Shown here piece after piece: positions 38,397 through 49,209 of a DNA stretch of 64,000 nucleotides (position 1 is its first letter; the number at the start of each line of letters is the position of its first letter). The translations under genes were made by a program, and so were the position numbers. The notes below the pieces were generated by a model, which saw only the letters and a list, made by a program, of their open reading frames with translations, made no database searches and was not told the DNA's origin. Location: positions 23,296,065 through 23,360,064 of the forward strand of contig CM060685.1 of the NCBI GenBank assembly GCA_030686995.1, given 5' to 3'. Source of the DNA: Artemisia argyi. Its lineage: Eukaryota; Streptophyta; Magnoliopsida; Asterales; Asteraceae.

Positions 38397-39659
38397 ATGG
38401 CCCCACGACGAAACCCTGTTACAGCTACCAGAACTGGTCCTGCAACGACTACCCCTGGTTGTCGAGGACGCCGTCCTACTCGAAATGCTGAGACCCCTAC
38501 TCCTGATAACCTGGACACTACTAACCGCAACAACAGGAATCAAAATGTTGATGTTCAGGGAGATAATGATCATGTTCCACTTAATGCACCTACTGTGGAT
38601 CAAGCAATGATCAATCAACTTGTGGAGCAACGAGTTGCTGAGCTACTAGCTGAGTCAAATCATTCCAACAATTCTGCTGGAACATTTCCACCTGTTCGTG
38701 CTAATGGATGTAACTACAAGGAGTTTAAAATTTGTGGACCCGTTGAGTTTGGTGGGACTGAAGGAGTGGTCTACTTGGTCAGGTGCATAGAGAAGACTGA
38801 GTCAGTGTTTAATGTCAGTGGTTGTGCGGAGAATACGAAGGTAAAGTTTGCTTCTTTTACTTTCAAGGATGAAGCTTTAACGTGGTGGAACAATTACCGT
38901 AACTCGGTTGGGAGTGATGTGGCTTATGCTATGACTTGGGAGCAATTTAAGTCTTTGCTGATTCAGACTTACTGCCCAAGGAATGAGATTAAGAAGTTGG
39001 AGATTGAGTTCTGGAACCATAAGGTGAAAGGTACCGATATGGCAACTTACAATCGCCGTTATCGAGAGTTAGCCTTACTTTGTCCTGATGTGGTTAGGAC
39101 TGAGACTCAAAGGATTGAGAAGTATACCGATGGGTTGCCGGTAGCTACAAGGAACGATGTGATTTCTGCTAAGCCTGCAAACATTCATGAGGCTATCACT
39201 ATTGCTCAACAATTGATGGACTCGTTGGCATTGGAAGAAGCTGAGAAAGACAAGAATGGAAAGAGGAAGAGGGCTAATCACTCTAAGGGTAACGATCATC
39301 GAAACAAGCGACAAACAACTACTAGAGCTTATGCTATGGGAGATGGAGACAAGAAGAACTACAATGGAGATGCACCCAAGTGTAACCGGTGCTACAAGCA
39401 TTATTCTGGACGATGTACTGTGATGTGCAAGAATTGCTCTAAGATGGGACACATAGCTAAGGATTGTAGAGCTCGACGACTTGCTATGGTTCAAGCTACT
39501 CCTGAAACTATGAGTAAGGCAAATGTTACTTGCTATGGATGTGGAAAGAAGGGACATTATAGGAATGAGTGTAGGGAATCGTGGAACCAGGGAAATCAAG
39601 GATCGGGTGGTAATGGGTACAATAATGGAAACCGTGGAGCTGGAGGAAACCATGGATGA
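38397..39659 (+). CDS. Gag of the Tekay-like element
   Basis: Structural protein of the virus-like particle, 420 codons from ATG. The central retrotransposon gag domain includes FKDEALTWWNNY and RRYRELALLCPDVV. Two zinc knuckles of CX2CX4HX4C type follow: CKNCSKMGHIAKDC (344-357) and CYGCGKKGHYRNEC (379-392). The frame ends in TGA at 39,657-39,659, but pol continues in the same frame directly after it. Either that TGA is a nonsense mutation in a fused gag-pol, as usual in this lineage, or it is read through. Confidence 0.9.
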   Translation: MAPRRNPVTATRTGPATTTPGCRGRRPTRNAETPTPDNLDTTNRNNRNQNVDVQGDNDHVPLNAPTVDQAMINQLVEQRVAELLAESNHSNNSAGTFPPVRANGCNYKEFKICGPVEFGGTEGVVYLVRCIEKTESVFNVSGCAENTKVKFASFTFKDEALTWWNNYRNSVGSDVAYAMTWEQFKSLLIQTYCPRNEIKKLEIEFWNHKVKGTDMATYNRRYRELALLCPDVVRTETQRIEKYTDGLPVATRNDVISAKPANIHEAITIAQQLMDSLALEEAEKDKNGKRKRANHSKGNDHRNKRQTTTRAYAMGDGDKKNYNGDAPKCNRCYKHYSGRCTVMCKNCSKMGHIAKDCRARRLAMVQATPETMSKANVTCYGCGKKGHYRNECRESWNQGNQGSGGNGYNNGNRGAGGNHG

Positions 39660-41552
39660 CAAGATAATGGGGACCAACGTGTGGAAGCTGGAGCTGCTCA
39701 TGGAAGAGTGTATGCACTTGGGAACGACAGAGGAGAAGATCCGAACGTTGTTACTGGTACGTTCCTTCTCAATAATCGTTATGCTTCCATACTATTTGAT
39801 ACTGGTGCCGATAAGAGTTTTGTGTACACTAAGTTTGCACCCTTGCTAGAGAAACCCCCGATGGCCTTAGGAATTGGTTATGATGTAGAGTTAGCTAATG
39901 GGAACATAGAGAGGATTAGGACTATCATTCGCGGTTGCACGTTAAACTTTCTGAATCGTCCTTTCAACATAGATCTTCTACCCTTCACGTTAGGAAGTTT
40001 TGATGTCATTATTGGTATGGATTGGTTGTCGAAGTATCGTTCCCATATACTTTGCGATGAGAAGATCGTGCGTGTGCCTTACGGCAAGGAGATTCTGAAC
40101 ATACCAGGAGATAGAAGGGATTTGAGAGGCCCATCTAGATTAGCGGTCATATCTTGCACTAAATTACCGAAACTAATGGAAAAAGGATGTTGCCTTTTCT
40201 TAGCTCAAATTTCTGAGAAAGGAGGGAAGGAGAAGAAGGAAAGGTGCATTGGAGATGTACCTATAGTTCGTGATTTTTCGGATGTGTTTCCCGATGATTT
40301 GCCGAGAATCCCGCCTACTAGGCAAGTAGAGTTTCAGATTAAGTTGATACCTGGTGTTGCACCCGTGGCACGAGCGCCTTATCGTCTTGCACCTACTGAA
40401 TTGGAAGAGTTGTCGAAACAATTAGCGGAGTTAGCCGAAAAGGGATTCATAAGACCAAGTTCTTCGCCTTGGGGAGCCCCGGTCTTATTTGTGAAGAAGA
40501 AGGATGGATCGTTTCGCATGTGTATTGATTATCGAGAGTTAAACAAGTTAACGGTGAAGAATAGATACCCGTTACCGAGGATCGACGACTTGTTCGATCA
40601 GCTTCAAGGATCGAGTGTGTATTCGAAGATTGATTTGAGATCGGGATATCATCAGCTTCGAGTTCGCGAGGAAGATATTCCGAAAACGGCTTTCAGAACC
40701 CGTTACGGGCATTACGAGTTTCAGGTAATGCCATTTGGGTTGACTAATACACCGGCGGTATTCATGGACCTCATGAATCGGGTGTGTAAGCCTTATTTAG
40801 ATAAGTTTGTGATCGTATTCATTGACGATATTTTAATCTACTCGAAGAGTGAGAAGGAGCATGAGGAGCATGTAAGACGCATCTTAGAATTGCTCAAGAA
40901 AGAGAAACTGTATGCTAAGTTTTCTAAATGTGAATTTTGGATTTCGACGGTACAATTTCTGGGTCATGTGATTGATAGACAAGGAGTTCATGTAGATCCT
41001 GCTAAGATTGAAGCAATTAAAGATTGGGCTTCACCTATGACCCCAACAGAAGTTCGTCAATTTTTTGGATTAGCCGGTTATTACCGAAGATTCATTGAGG
41101 GATTTTCGAAGATAGCAAAACCGTTGACCAAATTGACTCAAAAGAGTGTTAAGTACGAATGGGGAGATAAGGAAGAGGAAGCATTTCAGTTACTTAAGGA
41201 AATGTTGTGTAGTGCTCCTATCTTGGCGTTACCTGAAGGTAACGAGGACTTTGTCGTCTATTGTGACGCTTCTCATAAAGGTTTGGGAGCTGTGTTAATG
41301 CAACGAGAGAAAGTGATAGCTTATGCGTCCCGACAGCTCAAAAAGCACGAGAAGAACTACACCACCCATGATTTGGAGTTAGGTGCTGTGGTTTTTGCTT
41401 TGAGGATATGGAGACATTACTTGTATGGAACCAAGTGTGTAGTGTTTACTGACCACAAAAGTCTACAACACATCTTGAATAAAAAAGAGCTCAACATGAG
41501 ACAGCGACGTTGGATTGAGTTGCTAAGCGATTATGATTGTGAAATTCGCTAC
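39660..41552 (+). pseudogene. Pol, first part: protease, reverse transcriptase, RNase H
   Basis: Retropepsin with the active-site DTGA (codon Asp at 39,798), reverse transcriptase with [12 protein letters not shown] and catalytic FIDD (40,818-40,829), and RNase H with [13 protein letters not shown] and the [12 protein letters not shown] region. The frame is open from gag's TGA up to the insertion point. There it is cut within the conserved junction to integrase (after CEIRY) by the nested element, whose first codon TGA ends translation. Confidence 0.92.
41548..41552 (+). repeat. Target-site duplication GCTAC of the nested element (left)
   Basis: Matches 49,205-49,209; one copy belongs to the interrupted pol codons. 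Confidence 0.93.
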
Positions 41553-42941
41553 TGATGCGTGGGAATCGCAACAGGCTTTACCTCTCGAGGGATCTCGAGA
41601 AGCTTACAACCCCCACCAGGCAGTGTACCTGATCGTTGTAGTATAGTATAGTGACAAGTACCGGGGGATTGATCGTTCAGCTTAGGAATAGTGTCGCTAG
41701 GATTAGAAAGCCTAATTACTAGTTCTAAAGATGAGGGATGATTATTTTTGTGTTTTTATATTTTTATGAAAGCAAGTAAAATCTCGGGTTTTTGGAAGAG
41801 TGGGCGGAATTAGTTGCTATTCAACTAACCCAATACTAAGATGCAATCAAAATAAAATACTAAAAATAAAAATAAACTAATTATACTAAGGTTGTGAGCA
41901 GTAATTGGAGAAAATGTGTTTACTTAGACTTCACTACTCCATAGATATCTTTTACACGTTAATTACTTGTTATAATTGCATGGATGACGGATCGTATTCC
42001 TTAATACCATTCATGGGGTGGCATACATAACTCCCCAATTCTATGAGCTCTTATCTCCTCCTACACCATGCCCAGCACAACTATAGGGATTGTAAACAGT
42101 GGCTCATGCATTAAATACAACCAATAAAGACCTAGTACGCCTCGGTTCATGCTTCTTAAGACGTTCAAGCATGTTACCATTTGGAGATCTGCCAGTTTTC
42201 TTAAGCCTAACATATAAATCATTCATCCAAGACAAGAATAAACAAGTAATCAAAACATAATCAATATCTAGGTTTCATTAGATCTAAGCAAACACAAAAG
42301 AGATCTAGCCTAGCATAATGGAATTGAGACAAGAACAAGATATAGACAACCAACACATAGACATATTGATTGAATTAGAAGAACACTTATCTCAATTACA
42401 ATGCAAGGTATCAAGGGTTTGGAACCCTTGAAAAACCTGTAAAAGTTGCACCAAAATCTTCTTTAGGGTTTCTCCAAAACTTCTCTCTTTTTAAATGTGA
42501 AAAACTAGAAAACTATATATAGGAAAATAGGGATGACGGCGTCAAGAACAAAGGTGTGACGCCGTCATCTCGCCGCCAAATACTTCCTCGGACGGCCTTG
42601 ATCTACTTCTGACGCCGTCAAGGCCTAGGCCGTCACACAAATTACTCTTGACGCCCTGTGTGTGACGCCGTCATCAACTACGGATTTTAATTCTTGAGGT
42701 TTGACGCCGTCAGGGAATTACTCTTGACGCCGTCACCTACTGTTCCCAGCATGGAAAATTGAGACTTTGCCGTTTTATTCACTTTTATGCTCCAAAAACG
42801 TCCAAAATGGCTTCTTTTCCAGAATTCACTCTCCAAGTACCTAAAATCACAAAAGGAACGATTTAGGGTAATATTTGATCAAATAAAGTCGGATTCGGGC
42901 TTAAATGACCCCCTAAAAACGGATCGTTTTTCGCCTCATCA
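41553..42941 (-). repeat. 3' LTR (sense) of the nested element
   Basis: TGATGCGTGGG...CGCCTCATCA. On the sense (minus) strand it has, in order, U3 with the TGACGCCGTCA array (42,740 down to 42,533), the TATA box CTATATATAG (42,513-42,522), then a long R-U5 including the tRNA-Asp-complementary 15-mer (41,633-41,647). Confidence 0.92.
42513..42740 (-). promoter_or_regulatory. LTR promoter: TATA box with upstream TGACGCCGTCA array
   Basis: At least five copies of TGACGCCGTCA and one of TGACGGCGTCA, with half sites between them, lie directly upstream (sense strand) of a CTATATATAG box. TGACG is the core recognised by plant TGA-class bZIP factors (as-1 type elements). The same array is in the other LTR (48,796-49,003) and in the solo LTR. 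Confidence 0.6.
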
Positions 42942-45406
42942 TATACCCTTACACTTGAGATTTGCTTGTCCTCAAGCAAATGCGCTTTTATTCTACTCAA
43001 AAGACAAGTTTGGGGTCATTTAACACTAATATAAAAGTAATTACAACAAATAATCATTCCACTAAAGACCAATAGACAAGCTCGGAGGTCATACACTAGC
43101 ACCTCACAAATAATGTTTAGATACTCACATCTCTCGGGTGTAATAAAGTAATATAACATTATGGAAATGGAAGATATCTCTCACTACCTGTCATAGCAAA
43201 ATAGATTACCATAGGCTTGGGAAAGGATCAAACCTCCACCACATGGCGTAAGCACCTAGGATAAACTATCAAAGAGGTCTTTTAAAGGGTTGTAACGTTA
43301 GGTATAGGGATATGAATTACACGGTTTTGTTGGATAAAGAAAGTTTTACTGGTGGCGAGTTAACAATCTTAGTTAATTACATGTACAATAAGGCGTTGCT
43401 AAGCCAAGACTAGACTCGACTTAAGCTAATAAATGAGAAATAACAAAAACATAAAATGAACATAGAATAAAAAGGGATGGTAGTCCGTATGTTTTTTCTC
43501 TCTTTTTTTTTTCTTTTTCTATTTTTTTTTTTTTTTTTTTTTTTTTTTTGTGTGCATACACTCTTACCCTACCATCCAAAATAATACATCATAGGGAATG
43601 AACGTTCCCCTTACACTTAAATCTTTACATACTTTACAATAAATTAATCTAATGACTCGAATTAAGAAAATCAAAACACTTGGAGCACTTTTAAGATTAA
43701 CGCACATATGAGGGTAATATATGATGTTCTTCCCCATTACTCCATAAAATAAGTATTTACCCATGAGTCCCAATCGTCCCAAAACAATATGTACAAGGAT
43801 ATGACTCGACTTAGCAACCATGTAATCAATTAGAAAGTTAACTTAGGGTTTAACAAATAACAATAATCCACTAAAAATGAGCGCATACACGGAAGGCTAA
43901 GGCGATTTGGGTGTACATTTAAGTGGGGTGTAACAAATTCTTCCTTTAAGTAAAATGCTTAAAGTTAGAAACGAAAAGATAGGCTCGGAGGGGTGTACTA
44001 GGGGTATCGTGTACTAAAAATGAGTACAACGCTAAGGGTGTGAGAAAAATTAGTTGACTTAACTAGCCAAGTAATATGACTTAAATGGTCAAGTAATTAT
44101 AATACGGGTTTAACACAAGGGTGATCCTCATGCCTCTTATCATGTAGTAAATCCTACCACACGAATGTAGTCTCACTAGCGGTCTCGGGATGCATCACTA
44201 ACGCAAGTTCTAGAATCTAAATGCTACCGGTATACTCATAAGCACTAATAGTAAATGCTTTTCCTATCAAATCTAAAGGCGAACCTCACATTTTTGGGTG
44301 GAAAGTTTTTCTGAATATACGGTTATGTGCTAGTCATACAATCTCCTATCCATGAGACGCTTGCTATGGCTAAAGTTTCACTCCTAAATGTTGTAAAAAA
44401 ATTTAAATTTGGCGCTAAAATTACACGAACAAGTATTTCTCATAGTTTTATTACACATCTATTATCAAACAAAACAAACTCAAGCGAAAGTGCATATGTA
44501 AGGTATCATCTTTTTATCCTCCCCTTACACTTAAGATGAACATTGTCCCCAATGTTCAAGTAAAGAATGTAAAAGTGAAAAAGTAAAGAGAATGAAATCA
44601 AATACTCCCCTGATTCGCTCGGTATGGATAATAGGATGGCCAGGTTAAATCTTCCTCCAAGAAAACGAACAATCAAAGCTTCCCTTCCAGAATATAAATC
44701 ATCTCCTTGTCGAACATAGCCTGTAAATCCTGAAAAAATAGACAAGACAACCTCGCGTAAAATCGGCGGCATCCTATATAAGTTTCTAAGTCCTAGAAAA
44801 CAAAGTAAGATATAATGCTTGTGGAATGAAGTTTGCAGATTTCCTGGAGATTATAAAACTTAATAATTCACAAAAACCATAAGACTCCGTTAGAAAAACA
44901 AAACCGGTAAAATTTCCAGATTTTAACTCCTGACGCCGTCAAGAGTAAACTCATGACGCCGTCAGAATGGCCCTGCAGAAATTCTTATGTTAAGTTTCCG
45001 GAAAATTTCTGGAAAAACTTGGTCCTACTTCCTGGAAAATCCTGCAAAACTTCATTATGACTCAATACAAGCATTTGACTCTAACAAATACGAATATACA
45101 TGCTCATTTAATATCGTGGAGAATCATGATCGGTTTGTTTCTTAAAAACATATTTGGGGTTTCCCCTTACACTTATCTTTTGCAAAAATACTTCTAGGTG
45201 GAGTTAAGTCTAGGCCAAAACAACAAAGTAAAGTATTTCCACTTATTTAGTTTAGAAACATGATCTACCAACAATAAAAATAAAACATGCATACGGAAGC
45301 AAATAACAATCAAATAAAACGAAAATCACACAAAGCATGGGTTGCCTCCCAAGAAGCGCTTTTCTTTATTTACGAGTCTTGTAGCTAGACTCAAAGTCAT
45401 GGGTTA
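42942..45406 (-). other. Non-coding 3' part of the nested element with repeated polypurine-tract-like motifs
   Basis: No open frame is conserved. The plus-strand motif CCC(C)TTACACTT (sense: AAGTGTAAGGG(G)) occurs at 42,946-42,956, 43,607-43,618, 44,521-44,532 and 45,163-45,174. The first is the true polypurine tract next to the LTR. The first and third are followed by perfect hairpins (42,960-42,981; 44,537-44,558). Two more TGACGCCGTCA motifs lie at 44,933-44,962, and a poly-T run at 43,522-43,549. Confidence 0.7.
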
Positions 45407-47644
45407 CTATGTGATCTCATCATTGGTTCCACTCTCTAGGTCGTCTTCTAAACCAGTTTTGTATTTCGGACCTAGTTGCAAGCACTCTTTGTAGAAACCA
45501 AGCATCCTATTTCTAACATACTCTACTCCTCTACGTCTATCCTCCTCATTCCTATAATAAGCCGCTTGCTTATGTTCTTTATCGAAATTAGAGAGAAGGC
45601 GGTATTGTTCGATCTTGTAGGGCATTTGATAAGCAACCTCATCATTCTCCTTCTTGAACCTAACTATCCCTAAACTCGGATCATAACTCATCCTAGTGGC
45701 TTCAACAAATGGTTTTCCGAATACTATTTGGCTTAGGCAAGCATCTATCACCGGACGAATGTCTTCCACTATCATAAAATCGATTTCATAGGTGAGATTC
45801 CCTATAATCACATGTAATCCCTTAACTTTCCCTACAAAATTACTTATCAGATTCTTACCGGGCATCATACTAAAATTGAGTTACTTCTTCATCACCCAAT
45901 TGTAATAAGTCCTAGTCATGATGTTCACGGGGGATCTAAGGTTGATGTAAGCTTTCCATATATGCATGTGCCCGATATTACATGGGATGTTAATGTTAGA
46001 GGGGTCTCCCATTTTGATAAGGGGGTCGCCAAAGATATATGTTCTCTCGGGACTATCGAATAAATCCTTATGGTATTCCCGTTCTTCCTTGGTTGGCAAC
46101 TTATCAAAGTATTCTTCTATAGGTTCTACCTCCTCTAATTCCTCATCCTTATTAACCTCAACTTCCCTACTCTCATCCTTACTATCGGCTTCTATTCTAA
46201 CTTCATCCTTGTCACTCTCCTCTATCTCCTTATCTATCGGCTTAATGGTGACAACATTGACCAAGTGGACATGTTTGGATGATGAGGGGTCCTTAATTTG
46301 GATTCCACTATTGGTGTCCCTAGTGTCCTTCCTAGGTGTGATTAATGCTTGGTTGTTGAGGGCTTTCAATAAGTTGTCAATCTTGTTGGTCTTCTTCGTT
46401 TGTTGTTGGTTGAATTCGGTTTCGAACCTAGCTATGCGGGCTTCTTGAGATGCCATGAACTTTGACATCAATCCTTCAAGATTGTTGGTACTACCATAGT
46501 TGTTAGAAGGATTGTTGTTGAAAGTACGGTTGGATGGTGGACCGTTTGGTTGGTAGCGATTAGGCGGATTGGAGGAATTAGGTTGATTTTGTCTCCACCT
46601 AAGGTTTGGGTGATTTTTCCATGAGGGGTTGTATGAATCACCATATGTGTTTGGCTCGGGCTTGAAAGTGTACCACTTATCTCCCGCTTCGTCGGTACGC
46701 GTGGATGCGTAGTCCGCAAAAGCTGTTCCGGGGAGTTCCACACAATCACGAGTGTCATGGGGACCACTACATAATTAGCATGAAGAAGTGATTTTGTTCA
46801 CTTGGCTTGAAGGCTTCGGAGCTTCGTAAGATTTCATGAGAAACTTGACTTGGTCCTCAAGTTCCATGATCCTACGGTCGGGAGTGCTAGAATTGTTCGA
46901 AGGCAAAGATATTGCCTTGACCGTTTTGTTCAAATCACGGGGATCATTCCAACTTTCGTTGTCATAGAGAGCAAGATCTTCTATGAGTTCCCATGATTGT
47001 TCCGCACTAAGATCACGTAGCTTACCACCGGCCGATTGGTCAATGGTTCGCCTTGTGGAGATGTCGATATGGTCATAAAAAATTTGGACTTGGAGCCAAA
47101 GATCTATGCCATGATGAGGGACTTTTTGGAGTAAGTCCTTGAAACGAGTCCATGCTTCATAAAGAGATTCATTTTGACGTTGTTGGAACATCAAGATGTC
47201 ATTTCTAAGCTTAGTAGTTCTCCCCGGTGGGAAAAATTGAGCAAGGAAACGAGTGGTGAGATCATCCCATGTGGTGATGGATCCCGCGGGTAAACGCTCA
47301 AGCCATTGACTAGCTTGATCCCGTAGAGAGAATTGGAATAGGCGTAAACGGGTAGTCTCTCTAGTTGCAACACCTAGGTCTATGGAATCTACGATTTTGA
47401 GAAAGTCCTTAAGATGTTGGTTTGGATCTTCGGAACGAAGTCCATGGAATGCACATCCGCTTTGCACCAACCGGATGGTGTCGGATCGCAAGGGGGTCAC
47501 ATCGGCTCCGGTGAGCTCAATGGCGTTTCGGTAGCCTTGGTGGCTAGGTCGGGAATACTCTCCTAAGGTTCGGGGCCTAAGGGGTTCTAATGGTGGGTTT
47601 TGTTGTGGTGGGATGACGGGTTCAAAGATGTTACCACCTTCCAT
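45407..47644 (-). pseudogene. Gag/protease-like ORF of the nested element, two nonsense codons
   Basis: One continuous frame of about 745 codons from ATG at 47,644 down to 45,407, broken by TAA at 46,775-46,777 and at 45,881-45,883. It holds an Athila/Tat-type gag domain (YRNAIELTGADVTPLRSD; FSLRDQASQWLERLP; FLAQFFPPGRTTKLRNDI). A zinc knuckle follows, in which the first stop falls between the first two Cys positions before SGPHDTRDC. Then come acidic repeats (EESDKDEVRIEADSKDESRE) and a retropepsin-like segment. In that segment the catalytic D-(S/T)-G is replaced by NLRSP, so no protease activity is expected. The tail YRNEEDRRRGVEYV...YKECLQLGP is family-typical. Single-base stops imply recent decay. 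Confidence 0.85.
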
Positions 47645-47790
47645 GATGTCGGATGGTAAAGAGTTACGAACAAAGGCACGAAGAAATAAGATAGACTAAA
47701 GAAGACCTAAAAATAAAAATAAAATCTTACTAGAAAGGAATCTAGCAAGTAGACCTAATAAAAAGAAATTCTAACCTAGACAATAACTAT

Positions 47791-47809
47791 TCCCCGGGCT
47801 GCGGCGCCA
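47791..47809 (-). promoter_or_regulatory. Primer-binding site of tRNA-Asp type
   Basis: Plus strand reads TCCCCGG, five unmatched bases, GGCGCCA. Plant tRNA-Asp(GUC) ends TCCCCGGCAACGGCGCCA, so both 7-mers match and the middle differs. It lies 6 nt inside the LTR at 47,816. Confidence 0.75.
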
Positions 47810-47815
47810 AAAACT

Positions 47816-49204
47816 TGATGCGTGGGAATCGCAACAGGATTTACCTCTCGAGGGATCTCGAGAAGCTTACAACCCCCACCAGGCAGTGTACCTGATCGTT
47901 GTAGTATAGTATAGTGACAAGTACCGGGGGATTGATCGTTCAGCTTAGGAATAGTGTCGCTAGGATTAGAAAGCCTAATTACTAGTTCTAAATATGAGGG
48001 ATGATTATTTTTGTGTTTTTATATTTTTATGAAAGCAAGTAAAATCTCGGGTTTTTGGAAGAGTGGGCGGAATTAGTTGCTATTCAACTAACCCAATACT
48101 AAGATGCAATCAAAATAAAATACTAAAAATAAAAATAAACTAATTATACTAAGGTTGTGAGCAGTAATTGGAGAAAATGTGTTTACTTAGACTTCACTAC
48201 TCCCTAGATATCTTTTACACGTTAATTACTTGTTATAATTGCATGGATGACGGATCGTATTCCTTAATACCATTCATGGGGTGGCATACATAACTCCCCA
48301 ATTCTATGAGCTCTTATCTCCTCCTACACCATGCCCAACACAACTATAGGGATTGTAAACAGTGGCTCATGCATTAAATACAACCAATAAAGACCTAGTA
48401 CGCCTCGGTTCATGTTTCTTAAGACGTTCAAGCATGTTACCATTTGGAGATCTGCCAGTTTTCTTAAGCCTAACATATAAATCATTCATCCAAGACAAGA
48501 ATAAACAAGTAATCAACACATAATCAATATCTAGGTTTCATTAGATCTAAGCAAACACAAAAGAGATCTAGCCTAGCATAATGGAATTGAGACAAGAACA
48601 AGATATAGACAACCAACACATAGACATATTGATTAAATTAGAAGAACACTTATCTCAATTACAATGCAAGGTATCAAGGGTTTGGAACCCTTGAAAAACC
48701 TGTAAAAGTTGCACCAAAATCGTCTTTAGGGTTTCTCCAAAACTTCTCTCTTTTTAAATGTGAAAAATTAGAAAACTATATATAGGAAAATAGGGATGAC
48801 GGTGTCAAGAACAAAGGTGTGACGCCGTCATCTCGCCGCCAAATACTTCCTCGGACGGCCTTGATCTACTTCTGACGCCGTCAAGGCCTAGGCCGTCACA
48901 CAAATTACTCTTGACGCCCTGTGTGTGACGCCGTCATCAACTACGGATTTTAATTCTTGAGGTTTGACGCCGTCAGGGAATTACTCTTGACGCCGTCACC
49001 TACTGTTCCCAGCATGGAAAATTGAGACTTTGCCGTTTTCTTCACTTTTATGCTCCAAAAACGTCCAAAATGGCTTCTTTTCCAGAATTCACTCTCCAAG
49101 TACCTAAAATCACAAAAGGAACGATTTAGGGCAATCTTTGATCAAATAAAGTCGGATTCTGGCTTAAATGACCCCCTAAAAACGGATCATTTTTCGCCTC
49201 ATCA
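47816..49204 (-). repeat. 5' LTR (sense) of the nested element
   Basis: Same length as its partner (1,389 bp) and nearly identical. TATA box CTATATATAG at 48,776-48,785; TGACGCCGTCA array 48,796-49,003; tRNA-Asp-complementary segment 47,896-47,910, 80 nt from the LTR end. Confidence 0.92.
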
Positions 49205-49209
49205 GCTAC
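49205..49209 (+). repeat. Target-site duplication GCTAC (right)
   Basis: Exact copy of 41,548-41,552; pol resumes immediately after. Confidence 0.93.

Larger units (their letters stand above)
41553..49204 (-). mobile_element. Nested gag-only LTR retrotransposon (7,652 bp), Athila/Tat-like, non-autonomous
   Basis: Inserted in antisense within pol of the Tekay-like element, with exact GCTAC duplication. Both LTRs are 1,389 bp and differ at about 15 positions by eye. The minus orientation is shown by a tRNA-Asp-type primer site inside the right LTR and a polypurine tract inside the left one. The only coding region is a gag/protease-like ORF; there is no reverse transcriptase, RNase H or integrase, and about 2.5 kb of non-coding DNA fills that place. 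This matches the TR-GAG type of non-autonomous element, which must borrow enzymes in trans. A solo LTR of the same family is at 12,976-14,398. Confidence 0.92.

Noticed and set aside
41633..41647. A tRNA-Asp gene
   Set aside because: Only the first about 15 nt match; anticodon arm, variable loop and T-arm are absent. It is treated as an LTR motif.
45966..46448. 160-codon plus-strand frame across the nested gag
   Set aside because: Shadow of the minus-strand gag frame; Ser/Leu-rich with no domain.
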